Shown here: one piece after another, positions 16,208 through 26,007 of the stretch
How the letters are laid out: each line of letters starts with the position of its first letter
Numbering within the stretch: position 1 is the first letter of the stretch
Program-made: the position numbers and the translations under genes
Assembly (NCBI RefSeq): GCF_000017625.1
Contig: NC_009712.1
Coordinates: 62,001 to 126,000, forward strand
Direction of reading: 5' to 3'
DNA length: 64,000 bases
DNA from: Methanoregula boonei 6A8
Lineage (GTDB): Archaea > Halobacteriota > Methanomicrobia > Methanomicrobiales > Methanospirillaceae
Notes under the pieces: model-generated
The model's database searches: none
The model's input: only the letters and a program-made list of their open reading frames with translations
What the model was told of the DNA's origin: nothing

Positions 16208-17832
16208 GCCGGCACCCCGTGCCGGGAAATTCCCTGGCGGTGCTTCGAGATGTACGTGTGGCCGTAGGGCGAGTGCTCCGCATCCCATTCCTGTGCGAGG
16301 TCCACCCGCATGTTTGCACCACGGGATTCCGGCCGGGCAAGAGCCGAACGGCAGATGAGCGCTGCCGTCAGGCACATGTTCTGCACTATGCAGCACTCCA
16401 CAATCCCGGCAGGAGAGGCCGCCCGGATCGGAGCTGTGAGCAGATGTTCTGCCGTGGCAAGCGCACGCTTAAGCCCGGCCTCGTCCCGGAAGATACCGGC
16501 ATCCTGCCACATTGTTTTCTGGAGTTCCTTTCTGACATGGGCCGGGTTTTTTGTTCCCGAGAGGAAGCCCTCTGTCCGTGCCCGGATCTCCGCCAGCTGT
16601 GCGGGATCGATCTTCTTTACCCGCCTCTCACCCTGCCCGGCCGCCTCCCCGGCGCGTTTCCCAAAGACCTGGGTCTCGGCAAGGGCGTTTCCTCCAAGCC
16701 TGTTTGCACCCTGCACGCCCCCGGCGGTCTCACCGCAGGCAAAGAGGCCCGGCACGGTGGTTGCACACTTCGGCGTGATCCGGATCCCGCCCATGATGTG
16801 GTGGGCGGTGGGAGCTACTTCCATGGGCTGCGTACGGATGTCCACCCCGTAGGTCAGGAACTGTTCGAGCATCAGCGGGAGCCGGGTCTCGATCTGCTCT
16901 TTTGGGAGGTGCGTGACATCCAGGTACACCCCCCCGTGCGGCGTACTCCGGCCGGCTGCAATCTCGGTAGCGATCGCCCGGGCCACCACGTCCCGGGTGG
17001 AGAGCTCCATCCGGACCGGGTCATAGCGTTTCATGAACCGCTCGCCCAGAGAGTTTTTGAGAATGCCTCCCTCGCCCCGCACGGCTTCCGTGATGAGCCG
17101 GCCCCGGGCATCGTAGGGGTACACTGCGCCGGTCGGGTGGAACTGCACCATCTCCATGTCGATGAGTTCGGCCCCGGCCCGGTAGCCCATAGCAAAGCCG
17201 TCCCCGGTGCCGCTCGACGAGTTCGTGGAAATGTCATAGACCCGGGAACCCCCTCCGGTAGCAAGGATGGTGCTGTCCGCGGTGATGATCACCTCGTCCC
17301 CGTTCTCGTCAAGGGCAAAGGCCCCGATCACCCGTCCGCTTTCCTTGAGCAGATCGATCGCGGTCACTTCTTCCATCTTTGTCGCACCCGAGGAATCGAA
17401 ACGCTCCATGAGCGTCATCATCATTTCGTGACCGGTCCGGTCACCTGCATAGCAGGTCCGGGGAAACCGCTGGCCCCCGAACGGACGCTGGGCAATCTCG
17501 CATTCATTGGTGAAATCAAAGACCGCCCCCCAGCCGACCAGCTCGTTGACCCTCTCCGGGGATTCCTGCACCAGGATCCGGACAAGTTCCGGCTCGTTGA
17601 GGAACGCCCCGCCCCGCAGGGTGTCCTCGTAATGGATCTCGCAGGAGTCGGCCTCGCGCAGCACTGCATTGTAGCCGCCTTCTGCCATCGGGGTGCACCC
17701 GCCCTTTCCCGCGAGGGTCTTTGAGAGAAGCAGGGTTGTTCCGTACCGGGCCGCCCCGATTGCAGCCCGTACTCCTGCGCCGCCGCTCCCAATTACCAGC
17801 ACATGGCAGTCCACAACCCCGTCTGCACGCAT
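16204..17832 (-). CDS. tfrA: Thiol:fumarate reductase subunit A (flavoprotein)
   Basis: TfrA is the FAD subunit that reduces fumarate to succinate for the incomplete reductive TCA path, while regenerating heterodisulfide. The 542-residue product opens with an FAD motif (V-I-G-S-G-G-A-G-V-R-A-A, about residues 12-23). It has the family covalent-FAD/substrate region H-P-T-G near residue 235, the R-G-E-G-G-I-L segment, and a C-terminal helical domain. It lies first in a two-gene operon with tfrB (4-bp overlap) and is divergent from lysC over about 60 bp. Confidence 0.94.
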   Translation of the reverse strand: MRADGVVDCHVLVIGSGGAGVRAAIGAARYGTTLLLSKTLAGKGGCTPMAEGGYNAVLREADSCEIHYEDTLRGGAFLNEPELVRILVQESPERVNELVGWGAVFDFTNECEIAQRPFGGQRFPRTCYAGDRTGHEMMMTLMERFDSSGATKMEEVTAIDLLKESGRVIGAFALDENGDEVIITADSTILATGGGSRVYDISTNSSSGTGDGFAMGYRAGAELIDMEMVQFHPTGAVYPYDARGRLITEAVRGEGGILKNSLGERFMKRYDPVRMELSTRDVVARAIATEIAAGRSTPHGGVYLDVTHLPKEQIETRLPLMLEQFLTYGVDIRTQPMEVAPTAHHIMGGIRITPKCATTVPGLFACGETAGGVQGANRLGGNALAETQVFGKRAGEAAGQGERRVKKIDPAQLAEIRARTEGFLSGTKNPAHVRKELQKTMWQDAGIFRDEAGLKRALATAEHLLTAPIRAASPAGIVECCIVQNMCLTAALICRSALARPESRGANMRVDLAQEWDAEHSPYGHTYISKHRQGISRHGVPA

Positions 17833-17893
17833 ATTATAATTCTGTGCGCCGTATAGTTACATAAATAAATGGTACAGCCAGAGTGAACCCAAA

Positions 17894-19291
17894 ATGAAAT
17901 ATCTCATGAAATTCGGCGGAACATCCGTCGCCGATGCACAGTGTATCGGGCGGGTCGTGGATATCCTTGAGCACCACCGCAGGGCAGGGGATGAGATCGC
18001 GGTCGTGGTATCAGCACAGCGGGGTGTGACCGACCAGCTCATCGATATTGCAGAAAAGCTCCCGAACGCAAAGGACTGCACTGCCGTCCTCCCGCTGATT
18101 GCCGCACTCCGTGAACGGCACGTAAAGACCCTTGAAGGAGCGGCCCCGGATTTTTCGGCCGAGACGGAAAAAGTGATTGAAAAGCGCCTTGCGAGCCTCC
18201 AGCACATCCTTGTCGCTGTCTACAATCTGCGGGAGCTCACTCCCCGCTCCAAGGACTACATCATCTCGTTTGGGGAACGCCTGCTTGCCCCGATTGTCAG
18301 TGCTGCCCTCCGCCAGCGGGGGATCCCGTCGAACGTGTTTGACGGCTGCGAGGCCGGCATCCTCACCACCCCCCAGCACGGCGAGGCGACCGCGTTGTGC
18401 GAGAGTGATGAAAGGATCAAAAAGAAGATCGACCCGCTGCTCAAAAACGAGATCCCGGTCATCATGGGTTTCATGGGCTGCACCGAGAACGGGATCATCA
18501 CGACCCTTGGGCGGAGCGGATCGGATTACTCCGCGTCCATCGTGGGCGCCGGCATCGACGCTGACGAGATCTGGATCTGGACCGATGTCGATGGCATTAT
18601 GACTTCCGATCCCCGGGTGATCAACGATGCCCGGGTCTTAAAGAGCGTGTCGTACATCGAGGTTATGGAGCTCTCCTATTTCGGCGCGAAGGTTATGCAC
18701 CCCCGCTCCATTGATCCTGCGATGAGGAAGAACATCCTTGTGCGGGTCAAAAATACGTTCAACCCGACCCACCCGGGTACCATGATCGTGAGAAACGGTC
18801 ACCGGGACAGCCGGGTGGTAAAAGCCCTCACTTACATTGACAAGGTCGCCTCAATCAACATCAACGGCGCCCAGATGATCGGGAGGCCCGGGGTGGCAAA
18901 GATGATCTTCTCGGCCCTTGCCGACAAGGAAGTCAACGTGATGATGATTACTCAGGGGTCAAGCGAAGCAAATATTTCGCTCATCGTGGACGAATCGCAC
19001 CTTCCGATTGCGGTGGCTGCATTAGAGTTCCTGGTAAAAGACGGCATTGTGCGGGAAGTAACGCACAACAAGGACGTCTGTGCGGTTGCCGTTGTCGGTG
19101 CCGGCATGGCCGGTGCCGCAGGATCGGGCGGGCGGATCTTTACCGCCCTTGGCCGGGCCGGGATCAACGTGATGATGATCTCCCAGGGCTCAAGCGAGGC
19201 CAACATCTCGTTTGTTGTGAAGCAGGCAGACGGCCCGCGTGCGGTCCGGGTGCTGCACGATGAATTCCGGCTCTCGGAGGAATGTGCATGA
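17894..19291 (+). CDS. lysC: Aspartate kinase
   Basis: Aspartate kinase phosphorylates aspartate, the first step to lysine, threonine and methionine. The 465-residue product begins M-K-Y-L-M-K-F-G-G-T-S-V-A, the kinase nucleotide loop. It has the catalytic region F-G-E-R-L-L-A and G-R-S-G-S-D-Y-S-A. It ends with two ACT domains (about residues 310-385 and 388-460), each containing M-M-I-x-Q-G-S-S-E-A-N-I-S. These usually bind lysine or threonine for feedback control. The stop overlaps purM by 4 bp, an unusual pairing of amino acid and purine genes. Confidence 0.95.
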   Translation: MKYLMKFGGTSVADAQCIGRVVDILEHHRRAGDEIAVVVSAQRGVTDQLIDIAEKLPNAKDCTAVLPLIAALRERHVKTLEGAAPDFSAETEKVIEKRLASLQHILVAVYNLRELTPRSKDYIISFGERLLAPIVSAALRQRGIPSNVFDGCEAGILTTPQHGEATALCESDERIKKKIDPLLKNEIPVIMGFMGCTENGIITTLGRSGSDYSASIVGAGIDADEIWIWTDVDGIMTSDPRVINDARVLKSVSYIEVMELSYFGAKVMHPRSIDPAMRKNILVRVKNTFNPTHPGTMIVRNGHRDSRVVKALTYIDKVASININGAQMIGRPGVAKMIFSALADKEVNVMMITQGSSEANISLIVDESHLPIAVAALEFLVKDGIVREVTHNKDVCAVAVVGAGMAGAAGSGGRIFTALGRAGINVMMISQGSSEANISFVVKQADGPRAVRVLHDEFRLSEECA

Positions 19292-20280
19292 CACAGAACG
19301 CATACAGCGAGGCCGGGGTCGATATTGATCTCGAAGCAACCGCGATCAAGGCTCTTATCAAAAACCTGACCTACCGCCGGAAAGGCAACTACACGATGCT
19401 TGGTAACGTCGGCCACTTTGCCGGCCTTATCGACTTTGGGCCAAAGGCGCTTGCCCTCACTACCGATGGCGTAGGGACAAAGATGCTCATTGCCGACAAA
19501 CTGGGGGACTGGAGCACGGTCGGAATCGACTGCATTGCGATGAACGTCAACGACCTCTACGTGATGCACATGGAGCCGGTTGCGTTTGTCGATTACATTG
19601 CCACGGACAAGCTCTCGGTGGAGAAGATGGCCCAGATCGGCATTGGCCTCAACGAGGGAGCACGGCAGGCAAACATCGATATCGTGGGCGGGGAGACCGC
19701 CTCGCTTAAGGGCCTTGTAAACGGCCTCGACCTTGCCGGCACCTGTTTTGGTATCCAGGATAAAGGGAAGATCGTGACCGGCGATAAGATCCGGCCCGGC
19801 GACAAGATCGTGGGCGTCCCGTCCACCGGTATCCACAGCAACGGCCTCTCGCTTGCGCGGATGGTGGTGGAGAAGTACGCGGACTACGACGAGAAGATCA
19901 GCACAGGAAAGACGCTTGGGCGCGAACTTTTGACCCCGACCCGGATCTACCATGAAAGCCTGAATGTCGCTGACACCTGCACGGTGCACGGTATGTGCCA
20001 TGTCACGGGCGGGGGACTCTTGAACTTCCTCCGGCTCTCCCGGTACGGGTTTCGGTTCGATACCCTGCTCCAGCCGCCCGCAATCTTTTCCTGGATCCAG
20101 GAGACAGGAAAGATCTCCGATGTGGAGATGTACCGCACCTTCAACATGGGGATGGGGTACGCCTATGTTGTGCCGCCGGCGTCCGTGGATGCGGTGACCG
20201 CTCTTTTGCCCGGTGCACAGGCTGTCGGGGAAGTAACAGAAAAACCCGGTGCATGGCTTGGGAACGTGCAGGTCACTTAA
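19288..20280 (+). CDS. purM: Phosphoribosylformylglycinamidine cyclo-ligase
   Basis: PurM makes aminoimidazole ribotide from FGAM with ATP, the fifth step of purine synthesis. The 330-residue product shows the family segments G-F-A-G-L-I-D-F-G-like (here H-F-A-G-L-I-D-F-G), T-D-G-V-G-T-K and G-V-P-S-T-G-I-H-S-N-G. The start is set at 19288 rather than 19282 because the GGAGG at 19276-19280 gives proper spacing only to the second ATG, which forms an ATGA overlap with the lysC stop. Confidence 0.95.
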   Translation: MTQNAYSEAGVDIDLEATAIKALIKNLTYRRKGNYTMLGNVGHFAGLIDFGPKALALTTDGVGTKMLIADKLGDWSTVGIDCIAMNVNDLYVMHMEPVAFVDYIATDKLSVEKMAQIGIGLNEGARQANIDIVGGETASLKGLVNGLDLAGTCFGIQDKGKIVTGDKIRPGDKIVGVPSTGIHSNGLSLARMVVEKYADYDEKISTGKTLGRELLTPTRIYHESLNVADTCTVHGMCHVTGGGLLNFLRLSRYGFRFDTLLQPPAIFSWIQETGKISDVEMYRTFNMGMGYAYVVPPASVDAVTALLPGAQAVGEVTEKPGAWLGNVQVT

Positions 20281-20329
20281 AAAAAAAGACGGTTGTTTTT
20301 CCGGCACAAATCAGGGGGTGAGGAACAAA

Positions 20330-20755
20330 ATGGCTGAGGGTTTTGGATCGGGCGACAACGCTTCCCGGCGCAGCCGGATCATCCTTTCTTCAAAGACAAA
20401 AATGCAGGTCCGGGACCTTGTCGGGAAATGTGAGTACTGCGGTTGCATGTCCGATGAACTTGAGGTTTTTTTGCTGGGGATGCTCTCCAGTTCCCTTCAC
20501 CGGCCAGAAGAGAACCCGGCCCATCTCCTGGTGGTCCTCTGCCCGGAGCATTTCCGTGAGGCTACCAAAGGAAAACTCCTGAAACCTGCCCTGCGATCGA
20601 AGATCGCAAAGCGCCCGGATAAGCTCAAAAAAGCCCTGCGGTCTCTTCTGCAGAAACACGACCGGACCTATGAAGGAACCAATGTCCGCGAGACCCATGA
20701 CCCGAACCGGTTCACGGTCGGGGCGTTTTTAAAAGAAAACCAAAAGGATCGCTGA
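20330..20755 (+). CDS. Conserved small protein with HNH-like Cys/His pattern
   Basis: A 141-residue protein with a C-E-Y-C-G-C motif (about residues 35-40), a His-containing middle (S-S-L-H-R-P-E-E), and L-C-P-E-H-F about 35 residues later. This is reminiscent of HNH-type or treble-clef zinc folds, but no full HNH signature is seen. A basic helical region and a short C-terminal tail follow. A strong GGGGGTGAGG ribosome binding site precedes the ATG at 20330. It sits just downstream of purM and may share its transcript. I do not recognise the family; nuclease or nucleic-acid-binding function is only a guess. Confidence 0.7.
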   Translation: MAEGFGSGDNASRRSRIILSSKTKMQVRDLVGKCEYCGCMSDELEVFLLGMLSSSLHRPEENPAHLLVVLCPEHFREATKGKLLKPALRSKIAKRPDKLKKALRSLLQKHDRTYEGTNVRETHDPNRFTVGAFLKENQKDR

Positions 20756-20796
20756 TCCCGGGGACAATACAGCAAGGCCTCCCGGGTGGCCGGTGT

Positions 20797-21354
20797 TTAC
20801 GGTTCGCACTCTTCCGGCTCGTCTTCCGCAACCGGCTTTTTTACCGCCTTGTCCGAGACGATCATGCTGTTTCCCATCGGGTCCTGGAGGATAAGCGTCA
20901 TGGGCAGCTTCCCGGCCTTGATGCTCGCGATCCGCTCCAGGAGGACGCGCCCGTTCTCCTTCTCGGTCTCGTCGCCGTCCCGTATTCCGGCATGTATGGC
21001 CTGGGCGATCCGGTCGAGCACCCCTTCGACATTGGACACAAAGCCCTCGCAGGCCGGGCCGGGATCGATCCGGACGCCCAGTTCCGGCACTTCGAGGTGT
21101 GCGGTCATGCTCCGTACCACGCGCACGTCGAGGTCGTCACGGGTTTCCACGGCAAGTTCGTACCGGGTCGGATCGGCGTTTTTGAGGAGCTGCGTGTCCA
21201 CATACCGGTACCCGCATGCCGGGCAGATAGCAGAGATGATGAGGATATCAGAAAAATAGGGGATATTTTCCGTCTGGTAGAGGTATTCTATTTCGGTATT
21301 GCAATAGGGACACGGCCCCGGGACAACGGTACGCACCGCGTTATGCCCCGCCAA
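20797..21354 (-). CDS. ZPR1-type zinc finger protein
   Basis: A 185-residue protein with one ZPR1 unit. A four-Cys zinc ribbon (C-P-Y-C near residue 15 and C-P-A-C about 29 residues later) is followed by the beta-rich A/B domain containing the conserved E-V-P-E-L-G-like segment (here L-E-V-P-E-L-G-V-R-I-D-P-G). Eukaryotic ZPR1 acts as a chaperone for eEF1A; the archaeal single-unit form is uncharacterised, though a translation-factor link is plausible. Its start overlaps the sepF end by 14 bp, so both are likely co-transcribed. Confidence 0.85.
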   Translation of the reverse strand: MAGHNAVRTVVPGPCPYCNTEIEYLYQTENIPYFSDILIISAICPACGYRYVDTQLLKNADPTRYELAVETRDDLDVRVVRSMTAHLEVPELGVRIDPGPACEGFVSNVEGVLDRIAQAIHAGIRDGDETEKENGRVLLERIASIKAGKLPMTLILQDPMGNSMIVSDKAVKKPVAEDEPEECEP

Positions 21355-21709
21355 TCTTGTCGCGCGAGATCTTGACCGACATCGGGGTAAGGACTACGTA
21401 TCTCTGGTCCCCAAGGCCGATGATATCCCCGTTGACATCCTTTGCAACTTCTTTTAGATCCTTTAAGACCCGCTCGTACGAGATCTTGTCCATCTTGAGA
21501 CGGGAGATATCGACGATCACGATGTTGCCGTTGTATACCTCATCCTTGACCCGGGGCGTGTCCTTGAGGTCGCCGATTGTGGCGATCTTGACCAGAAGTG
21601 CGGGGGCGTCCCGGCCGTGCTCCTCGTATGAACTGAGGTCCAGTTCCATATACTCGTCGTCGGAACTGGTGGAATTTTTCCCTAAAAGTGTATCAAAGAT
21701 CTTAACCAT
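21341..21709 (-). CDS. sepF: SepF cell division protein
   Basis: A 122-residue SepF (DUF552) protein. The N-terminal M-V-K-I-F-D-T-L-L-G-K looks like the amphipathic membrane-targeting helix, followed by an acidic linker and the SepF fold (about residues 38-120, with G-N-I-V-I-V-D-I-S and G-D-I-I-G-L-G-D-Q-R-Y). In archaea SepF anchors FtsZ to the membrane at the division site. The next gene is the ZPR1-type protein, overlapping by 14 bp. ftsZ itself is not in the window. Confidence 0.92.
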   Translation of the reverse strand: MVKIFDTLLGKNSTSSDDEYMELDLSSYEEHGRDAPALLVKIATIGDLKDTPRVKDEVYNGNIVIVDISRLKMDKISYERVLKDLKEVAKDVNGDIIGLGDQRYVVLTPMSVKISRDKIGGA

Positions 21710-21801
21710 AAAAAAACTGTACGAAGAAAATTATTTAATAGTATCGATGTAAAAGGCGGAAATGGCCCTGTTTTCCCCCCGCCTTTCTCATTTCAGAAAA
21801 G

Positions 21802-22700
<899 letters not shown>

Positions 22701-22711
22701 GGTGAAAAAGC

Positions 22712-22894
22712 ATGTCAAAAGGCACTCCGTCAATGGGCAAGATGAACAAGATGACCCACATCGCCTGCCGGCGCTGTGGCAGGATCTCGTTCCACGCCCA
22801 GAAAAAAGTCTGCTCTTCCTGTGGGTTTGGAAGAAGCACCAAGATGCAGAGCTTCAAGTGGGACACCAAGCGGCCGAAAACCCCGACGCATTAA
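22712..22894 (+). CDS. rpl37e: Large ribosomal subunit protein eL37
   Basis: A 60-residue basic zinc ribosomal protein of the 50S subunit. It starts [13 protein letters not shown] and carries the zinc site C-R-R-C-G ... C-S-S-C-G-F-G. Length and motif match archaeal and eukaryotic eL37. It lies between lsm and purF. Confidence 0.95.
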   Translation: MSKGTPSMGKMNKMTHIACRRCGRISFHAQKKVCSSCGFGRSTKMQSFKWDTKRPKTPTH

Positions 22895-22904
22895 GAGCAG
22901 TACC

Positions 22905-24335
22905 ATGTGTGGTATCGTTGGCATCGTCGATGCTGGCGGTGTTTCCATCCAGCTCTACTATGCCCTGTATGCACTCCAGCATCGTGGCCAGGAGAGCGCC
23001 GGAATATCCACGTTTGACGGCACAAGTCTCCGCAAGTTCAAGGGACAGGGCCTTGTTGCCGACGTTTTTTCTCCTGCTGTTTTAAAAGATTTGAAAGGCA
23101 CGGCCGGTGTCGGTCATGTGCGGTACCCGACCACCGGTTCAAACCTGCCGGAAAATATCCAGCCCTTAAATTTCCAGTTCCAGGAGCACTTCATTTCCGT
23201 TGCCCATAACGGGAACCTGGTCAACACCTGCGATATCCGGCGGGAGTACGAGCAGGCCGGCCAGATCTTTACCACCACCACTGACACGGAGATCATTGCA
23301 AAGATCCTCATCCAGGAGATCAGCACCTCGGGTTCGGTGGAGGATGCAGTCCAGCTTTGCATGAAACGGATGCAGGGCTCGTACTCGGTTGTGATCATGA
23401 TCGACGGCGTCATCTACGCGTTCCGCGATCCGCTGGGAATCAAGCCGTTCTGCCTGGGAAAGATCGAGCACGGGTATATCGTGGCATCCGAGAGCGTGGC
23501 GATCGATGCGCTGGGTGGAAAATTCCTGCGCGATATCCGGCCAGGCGAGCTGATCCGGATGGATGGCGACGGGGTAAAGTGCACGCAGATCGCAGTAGCC
23601 GGGCGGTGTGCCCACTGCATCTTCGAGTACATCTATTTTGCCCGGGCAGATGCCGTTATCGACGGGGTGCTTGTATACGACGTGCGGCGGACCATTGGCC
23701 AGAAACTCCATGAAGAGGCTCCGGTATCTGCAGACTCGGTCTGCTCGGTGCCGGACTCCGGTACCGCATACGCAATCGGGTACGCTGAACGATCCCGGAT
23801 TCCCTTTGTGGAGAGCCTCATGAAGAACCGGTACATGGGCCGGACCTTCATCATGCCCACCCAGAAAGAGCGCGAACGGGCGGTCCGGATCAAGCTCAAC
23901 CCGATCCCGGCTCACCTCAAGGACAAATCGATCGTGCTGGTCGATGACAGCATCGTACGGGGGACAACCTCAAAGAGGATCATCGAGATGATGCGGGACG
24001 CCGGTGCACAGGAGATCCATATGCGGATTGGGTCGCCTGCGATCAAGGCCCCCTGCTATCTCGGTGTGGATATGCCCACGCGAAAGGAGCTGATCGCAAG
24101 CGACAAGATAGAAGAAGAGGTCCGCCGCTCGATCACGGCTACATCCCTGCACCATATCTCGCTTGATGCGCTGGTAAAAGCGATCGGGTTTGACCGCGAG
24201 GATCTCTGCACGGGCTGCCTGACCGGCTGTTACCCGCTCTTAATTGACGGAGAAACTGCAAACCCCCGCCTGGTAAACTTCGTGGACGTGACATTCCAGT
24301 CACGGCTCGAGTCGTTCGAAGCCGAGACCACGTAA
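22905..24335 (+). CDS. purF: Amidophosphoribosyltransferase
   Basis: PurF makes phosphoribosylamine from PRPP and glutamine, the committed step of purine synthesis. The 476-residue product starts M-C-G-I-V-G-I-V, so Cys1 after Met removal is the glutaminase nucleophile with no propeptide. The N-terminal Ntn glutaminase domain (about 1-230) is followed by a phosphoribosyltransferase domain with the PRPP loop I-V-L-V-D-D-S-I-V-R-G-T-T-S (about 342-355). Cysteines near the C-terminus (C-T-G-C-L-T-G-C) resemble the ligands of the structural 4Fe-4S cluster in some PurF enzymes. Confidence 0.95.
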   Translation: MCGIVGIVDAGGVSIQLYYALYALQHRGQESAGISTFDGTSLRKFKGQGLVADVFSPAVLKDLKGTAGVGHVRYPTTGSNLPENIQPLNFQFQEHFISVAHNGNLVNTCDIRREYEQAGQIFTTTTDTEIIAKILIQEISTSGSVEDAVQLCMKRMQGSYSVVIMIDGVIYAFRDPLGIKPFCLGKIEHGYIVASESVAIDALGGKFLRDIRPGELIRMDGDGVKCTQIAVAGRCAHCIFEYIYFARADAVIDGVLVYDVRRTIGQKLHEEAPVSADSVCSVPDSGTAYAIGYAERSRIPFVESLMKNRYMGRTFIMPTQKERERAVRIKLNPIPAHLKDKSIVLVDDSIVRGTTSKRIIEMMRDAGAQEIHMRIGSPAIKAPCYLGVDMPTRKELIASDKIEEEVRRSITATSLHHISLDALVKAIGFDREDLCTGCLTGCYPLLIDGETANPRLVNFVDVTFQSRLESFEAETT

Positions 24336-24434
24336 ATCCGGATCATCCGCTCCTTTTTTGGTACTGTTACTCTGCAGGGCGCTCACCTTTTTTGCCCGTC
24401 CCGGGAAATGCGGTATATACGCGAAGGAAGATGC

Positions 24435-25112
24435 ATGGAACATATCAAAAAGGCCTTTGACGCGGTGGCTACCGAGTACGATGCACAGCGCGAGCATGTC
24501 ATCCCCGATATGCGGAACTATTACGGTGCTGCGGTCTGGGCAGCAGAGAGCCCCTCTCAAGCCCCCGCAATTCTTGATGTGGGGGCGGGGACCGGGCTGC
24601 TCTCCGCTCTTCTCCTGGAAAAATACCCGGGAGCAGCGATCACTCTGCTCGATATATCAGAGAAGATGCTCGCTGTCGCAGAGGAGCGATTTTCCAAAAA
24701 AGAGAACGTCAGCTTCCGGACCGGGGATTATGCGCAGGCAGATCTCGGCGGGCCCTACGACCTTGTCTGTTCCGCGCTCTCGATCCATCACCTTGAACCC
24801 GGCGACAAGCGCCGGCTCTTTTTGAAGATCTACCGGGCCCTCTCCCCGGGCGGGATCTTTGTCAACGCCGACCAGGCCGAGGGTGAGACACCGTATTTTT
24901 CAGAGCGGTACCTTGCGTACTGGAATGATTTCCTTGCAAACGGGCCGCTTTCTGCGCACGAGCATGCCGAGATCTTAAAACGCCGCAATACGCTTGACAA
25001 AAACGAGAAACTCTCGGTCCAGCTCGCATGGCTCCGCGAGGCAGGATTTTCCGATGTCGATGTAGTGTACCGGAACCGGACATTTATTGTGACGGTGGCA
25101 GGGAAGGCCTGA
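24435..25112 (+). CDS. SAM-dependent methyltransferase (class I)
   Basis: A 225-residue Rossmann-fold methyltransferase. Motif I is I-L-D-V-G-A-G-T-G-L-L-S (about residues 47-58), motif II is L-L-D-I-S-E-K-M-L, and the post-motif segment is D-L-V-C-S-A-L-S-I-H-H-L-E-P-G-D-K. It resembles UbiE/Methyltransf_11-type small-molecule enzymes; the substrate is not evident. The ATG at 24435 has GGAAG about eight bases upstream. It stands alone between purF and the initiator tRNA. Confidence 0.85.
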   Translation: MEHIKKAFDAVATEYDAQREHVIPDMRNYYGAAVWAAESPSQAPAILDVGAGTGLLSALLLEKYPGAAITLLDISEKMLAVAEERFSKKENVSFRTGDYAQADLGGPYDLVCSALSIHHLEPGDKRRLFLKIYRALSPGGIFVNADQAEGETPYFSERYLAYWNDFLANGPLSAHEHAEILKRRNTLDKNEKLSVQLAWLREAGFSDVDVVYRNRTFIVTVAGKA

Positions 25113-25214
25113 ACGGTTCGGCGGCAATGTCCCGGGAAAAAAATTCCCTCACCTTTTCCATAAGAAAGGTGCGTATATACCCGCTTGTCCCACGGGTCTC
25201 CGGTGAGTCCCCGC

Positions 25215-25295
25215 ATGAACGTTTCCGGATGTGTCCTTGTCTTTTTGATTGCCCTGCTCGGCCTCTGCCTGATCTTCCCGGCCCATGTGGCGTAA
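25215..25295 (+). CDS. Candidate 26-residue membrane microprotein
   Basis: An ATG at 25215 opens a 26-codon frame encoding one hydrophobic helix (C-V-L-V-F-L-I-A-L-L-G-L-C-L-I-F-P) with a short polar N-terminus and ending H-V-A-stop. It has a GGTGAG ribosome binding site at 25202-25207, seven bases before the ATG, and a TATATA at 25174-25179 about 25 bases before that. All the expression signals are well placed, which makes it more than a chance frame. Function unknown; expression is unproven. Confidence 0.4.
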   Translation: MNVSGCVLVFLIALLGLCLIFPAHVA

Positions 25296-25351
25296 GGAAC
25301 GCCCGCACAAAAAGATACTGCCGTGTCCAGCAGGAAAACGACAAAAGAAAA

Positions 25352-25426
25352 TAGCGAGGGATGGATTTGAACCATCGATCTACGGGTTATGAGCCCGTCG
25401 GGATATCCTGACTACCCTACCTCGCT
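25352..25426 (-). tRNA. Initiator tRNA-Met (CAU)
   Basis: A 75-nt cloverleaf on the minus strand. The acceptor stem is A-G-C-G-A-G-G with C-C-T-C-G-C-T, discriminator A; the anticodon stem A-C-G-G-G / C-C-C-G-T encloses loop C-T-C-A-T-A-A; the T stem is G-A-T-G-G / C-C-A-T-C with loop T-T-C-A-A-A-T. The A1-U72 pair and three G-C pairs next to the anticodon loop identify the initiator rather than elongator Met tRNA. No CCA is encoded and no intron is seen. A TATA-like element lies at about 25445-25453. Confidence 0.93.
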
Positions 25427-25545
25427 TCCAGACTTAATCAGGGTTATAATATAGACGACTGGCGCAGATATACTTTACTGGATCGGGACCGGCTTTTGTG
25501 TCCCGTTCGCTAGATTCAATTAGCAGCGCCGCCTTATTCACCAGT

Positions 25546-25947
25546 ATGGACGATAACGAGCTGGAACGGGTCCGGGAGAAGCGGATGGCTGAACTCAAAG
25601 GGAAGCTGGAACGCCAGGGCGCAGGAGGCAGGGTTATCCCGGTGGATCAGCTCCATATGGAAGAGCTCCTCAAGACCCACCCGGCTCTTGTGATCGATTT
25701 CTGGGCGGAGTGGTGCGGGCCGTGCCGGAAGATTGCCCCTGCAATCGAGGAGCTTGCCGGGGAGTTTGCCGGGAAAGTGACGTTTGGGAAATGCAACACG
25801 GACGAGAACCAGCAGCTGGCCATGCAGCTCAATATTTCAGCGATTCCAAATATCGTCTTCTTCTCGCACGGCAAGATGGTAGACCGGGTAATCGGTGCGT
25901 ATCCCAAGGAAGCGATCCGGGAGAAGGTTATCCGAAACTTCCCTTGA
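25546..25947 (+). CDS. Thioredoxin
   Basis: A 133-residue cytosolic thioredoxin. Residues 1-30 form a charged helical extension; the thioredoxin fold follows, with W-A-E-W-C-G-P-C-R-K at about residues 53-62 and cis-Pro in S-A-I-P-N-I. An in-frame upstream start (25498) adds residues without family character. It likely receives electrons from a thioredoxin reductase such as the fusion at 13.0 kb, though they are 12 kb apart. Confidence 0.92.
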   Translation: MDDNELERVREKRMAELKGKLERQGAGGRVIPVDQLHMEELLKTHPALVIDFWAEWCGPCRKIAPAIEELAGEFAGKVTFGKCNTDENQQLAMQLNISAIPNIVFFSHGKMVDRVIGAYPKEAIREKVIRNFP

Positions 25948-26007
25948 AAAAAGAACAAAAAACGGGCCGGTGATAGTTGGCCCGTCAAAACCTGTTTTAA
26001 AAAAAAA

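Noticed and set aside
16219-17724. A 501-codon plus-strand frame opposite tfrA
   Set aside because: It mirrors the conserved tfrA gene, is rich in His, Pro, Gly and Arg as antisense frames are, and has no ribosome binding site.
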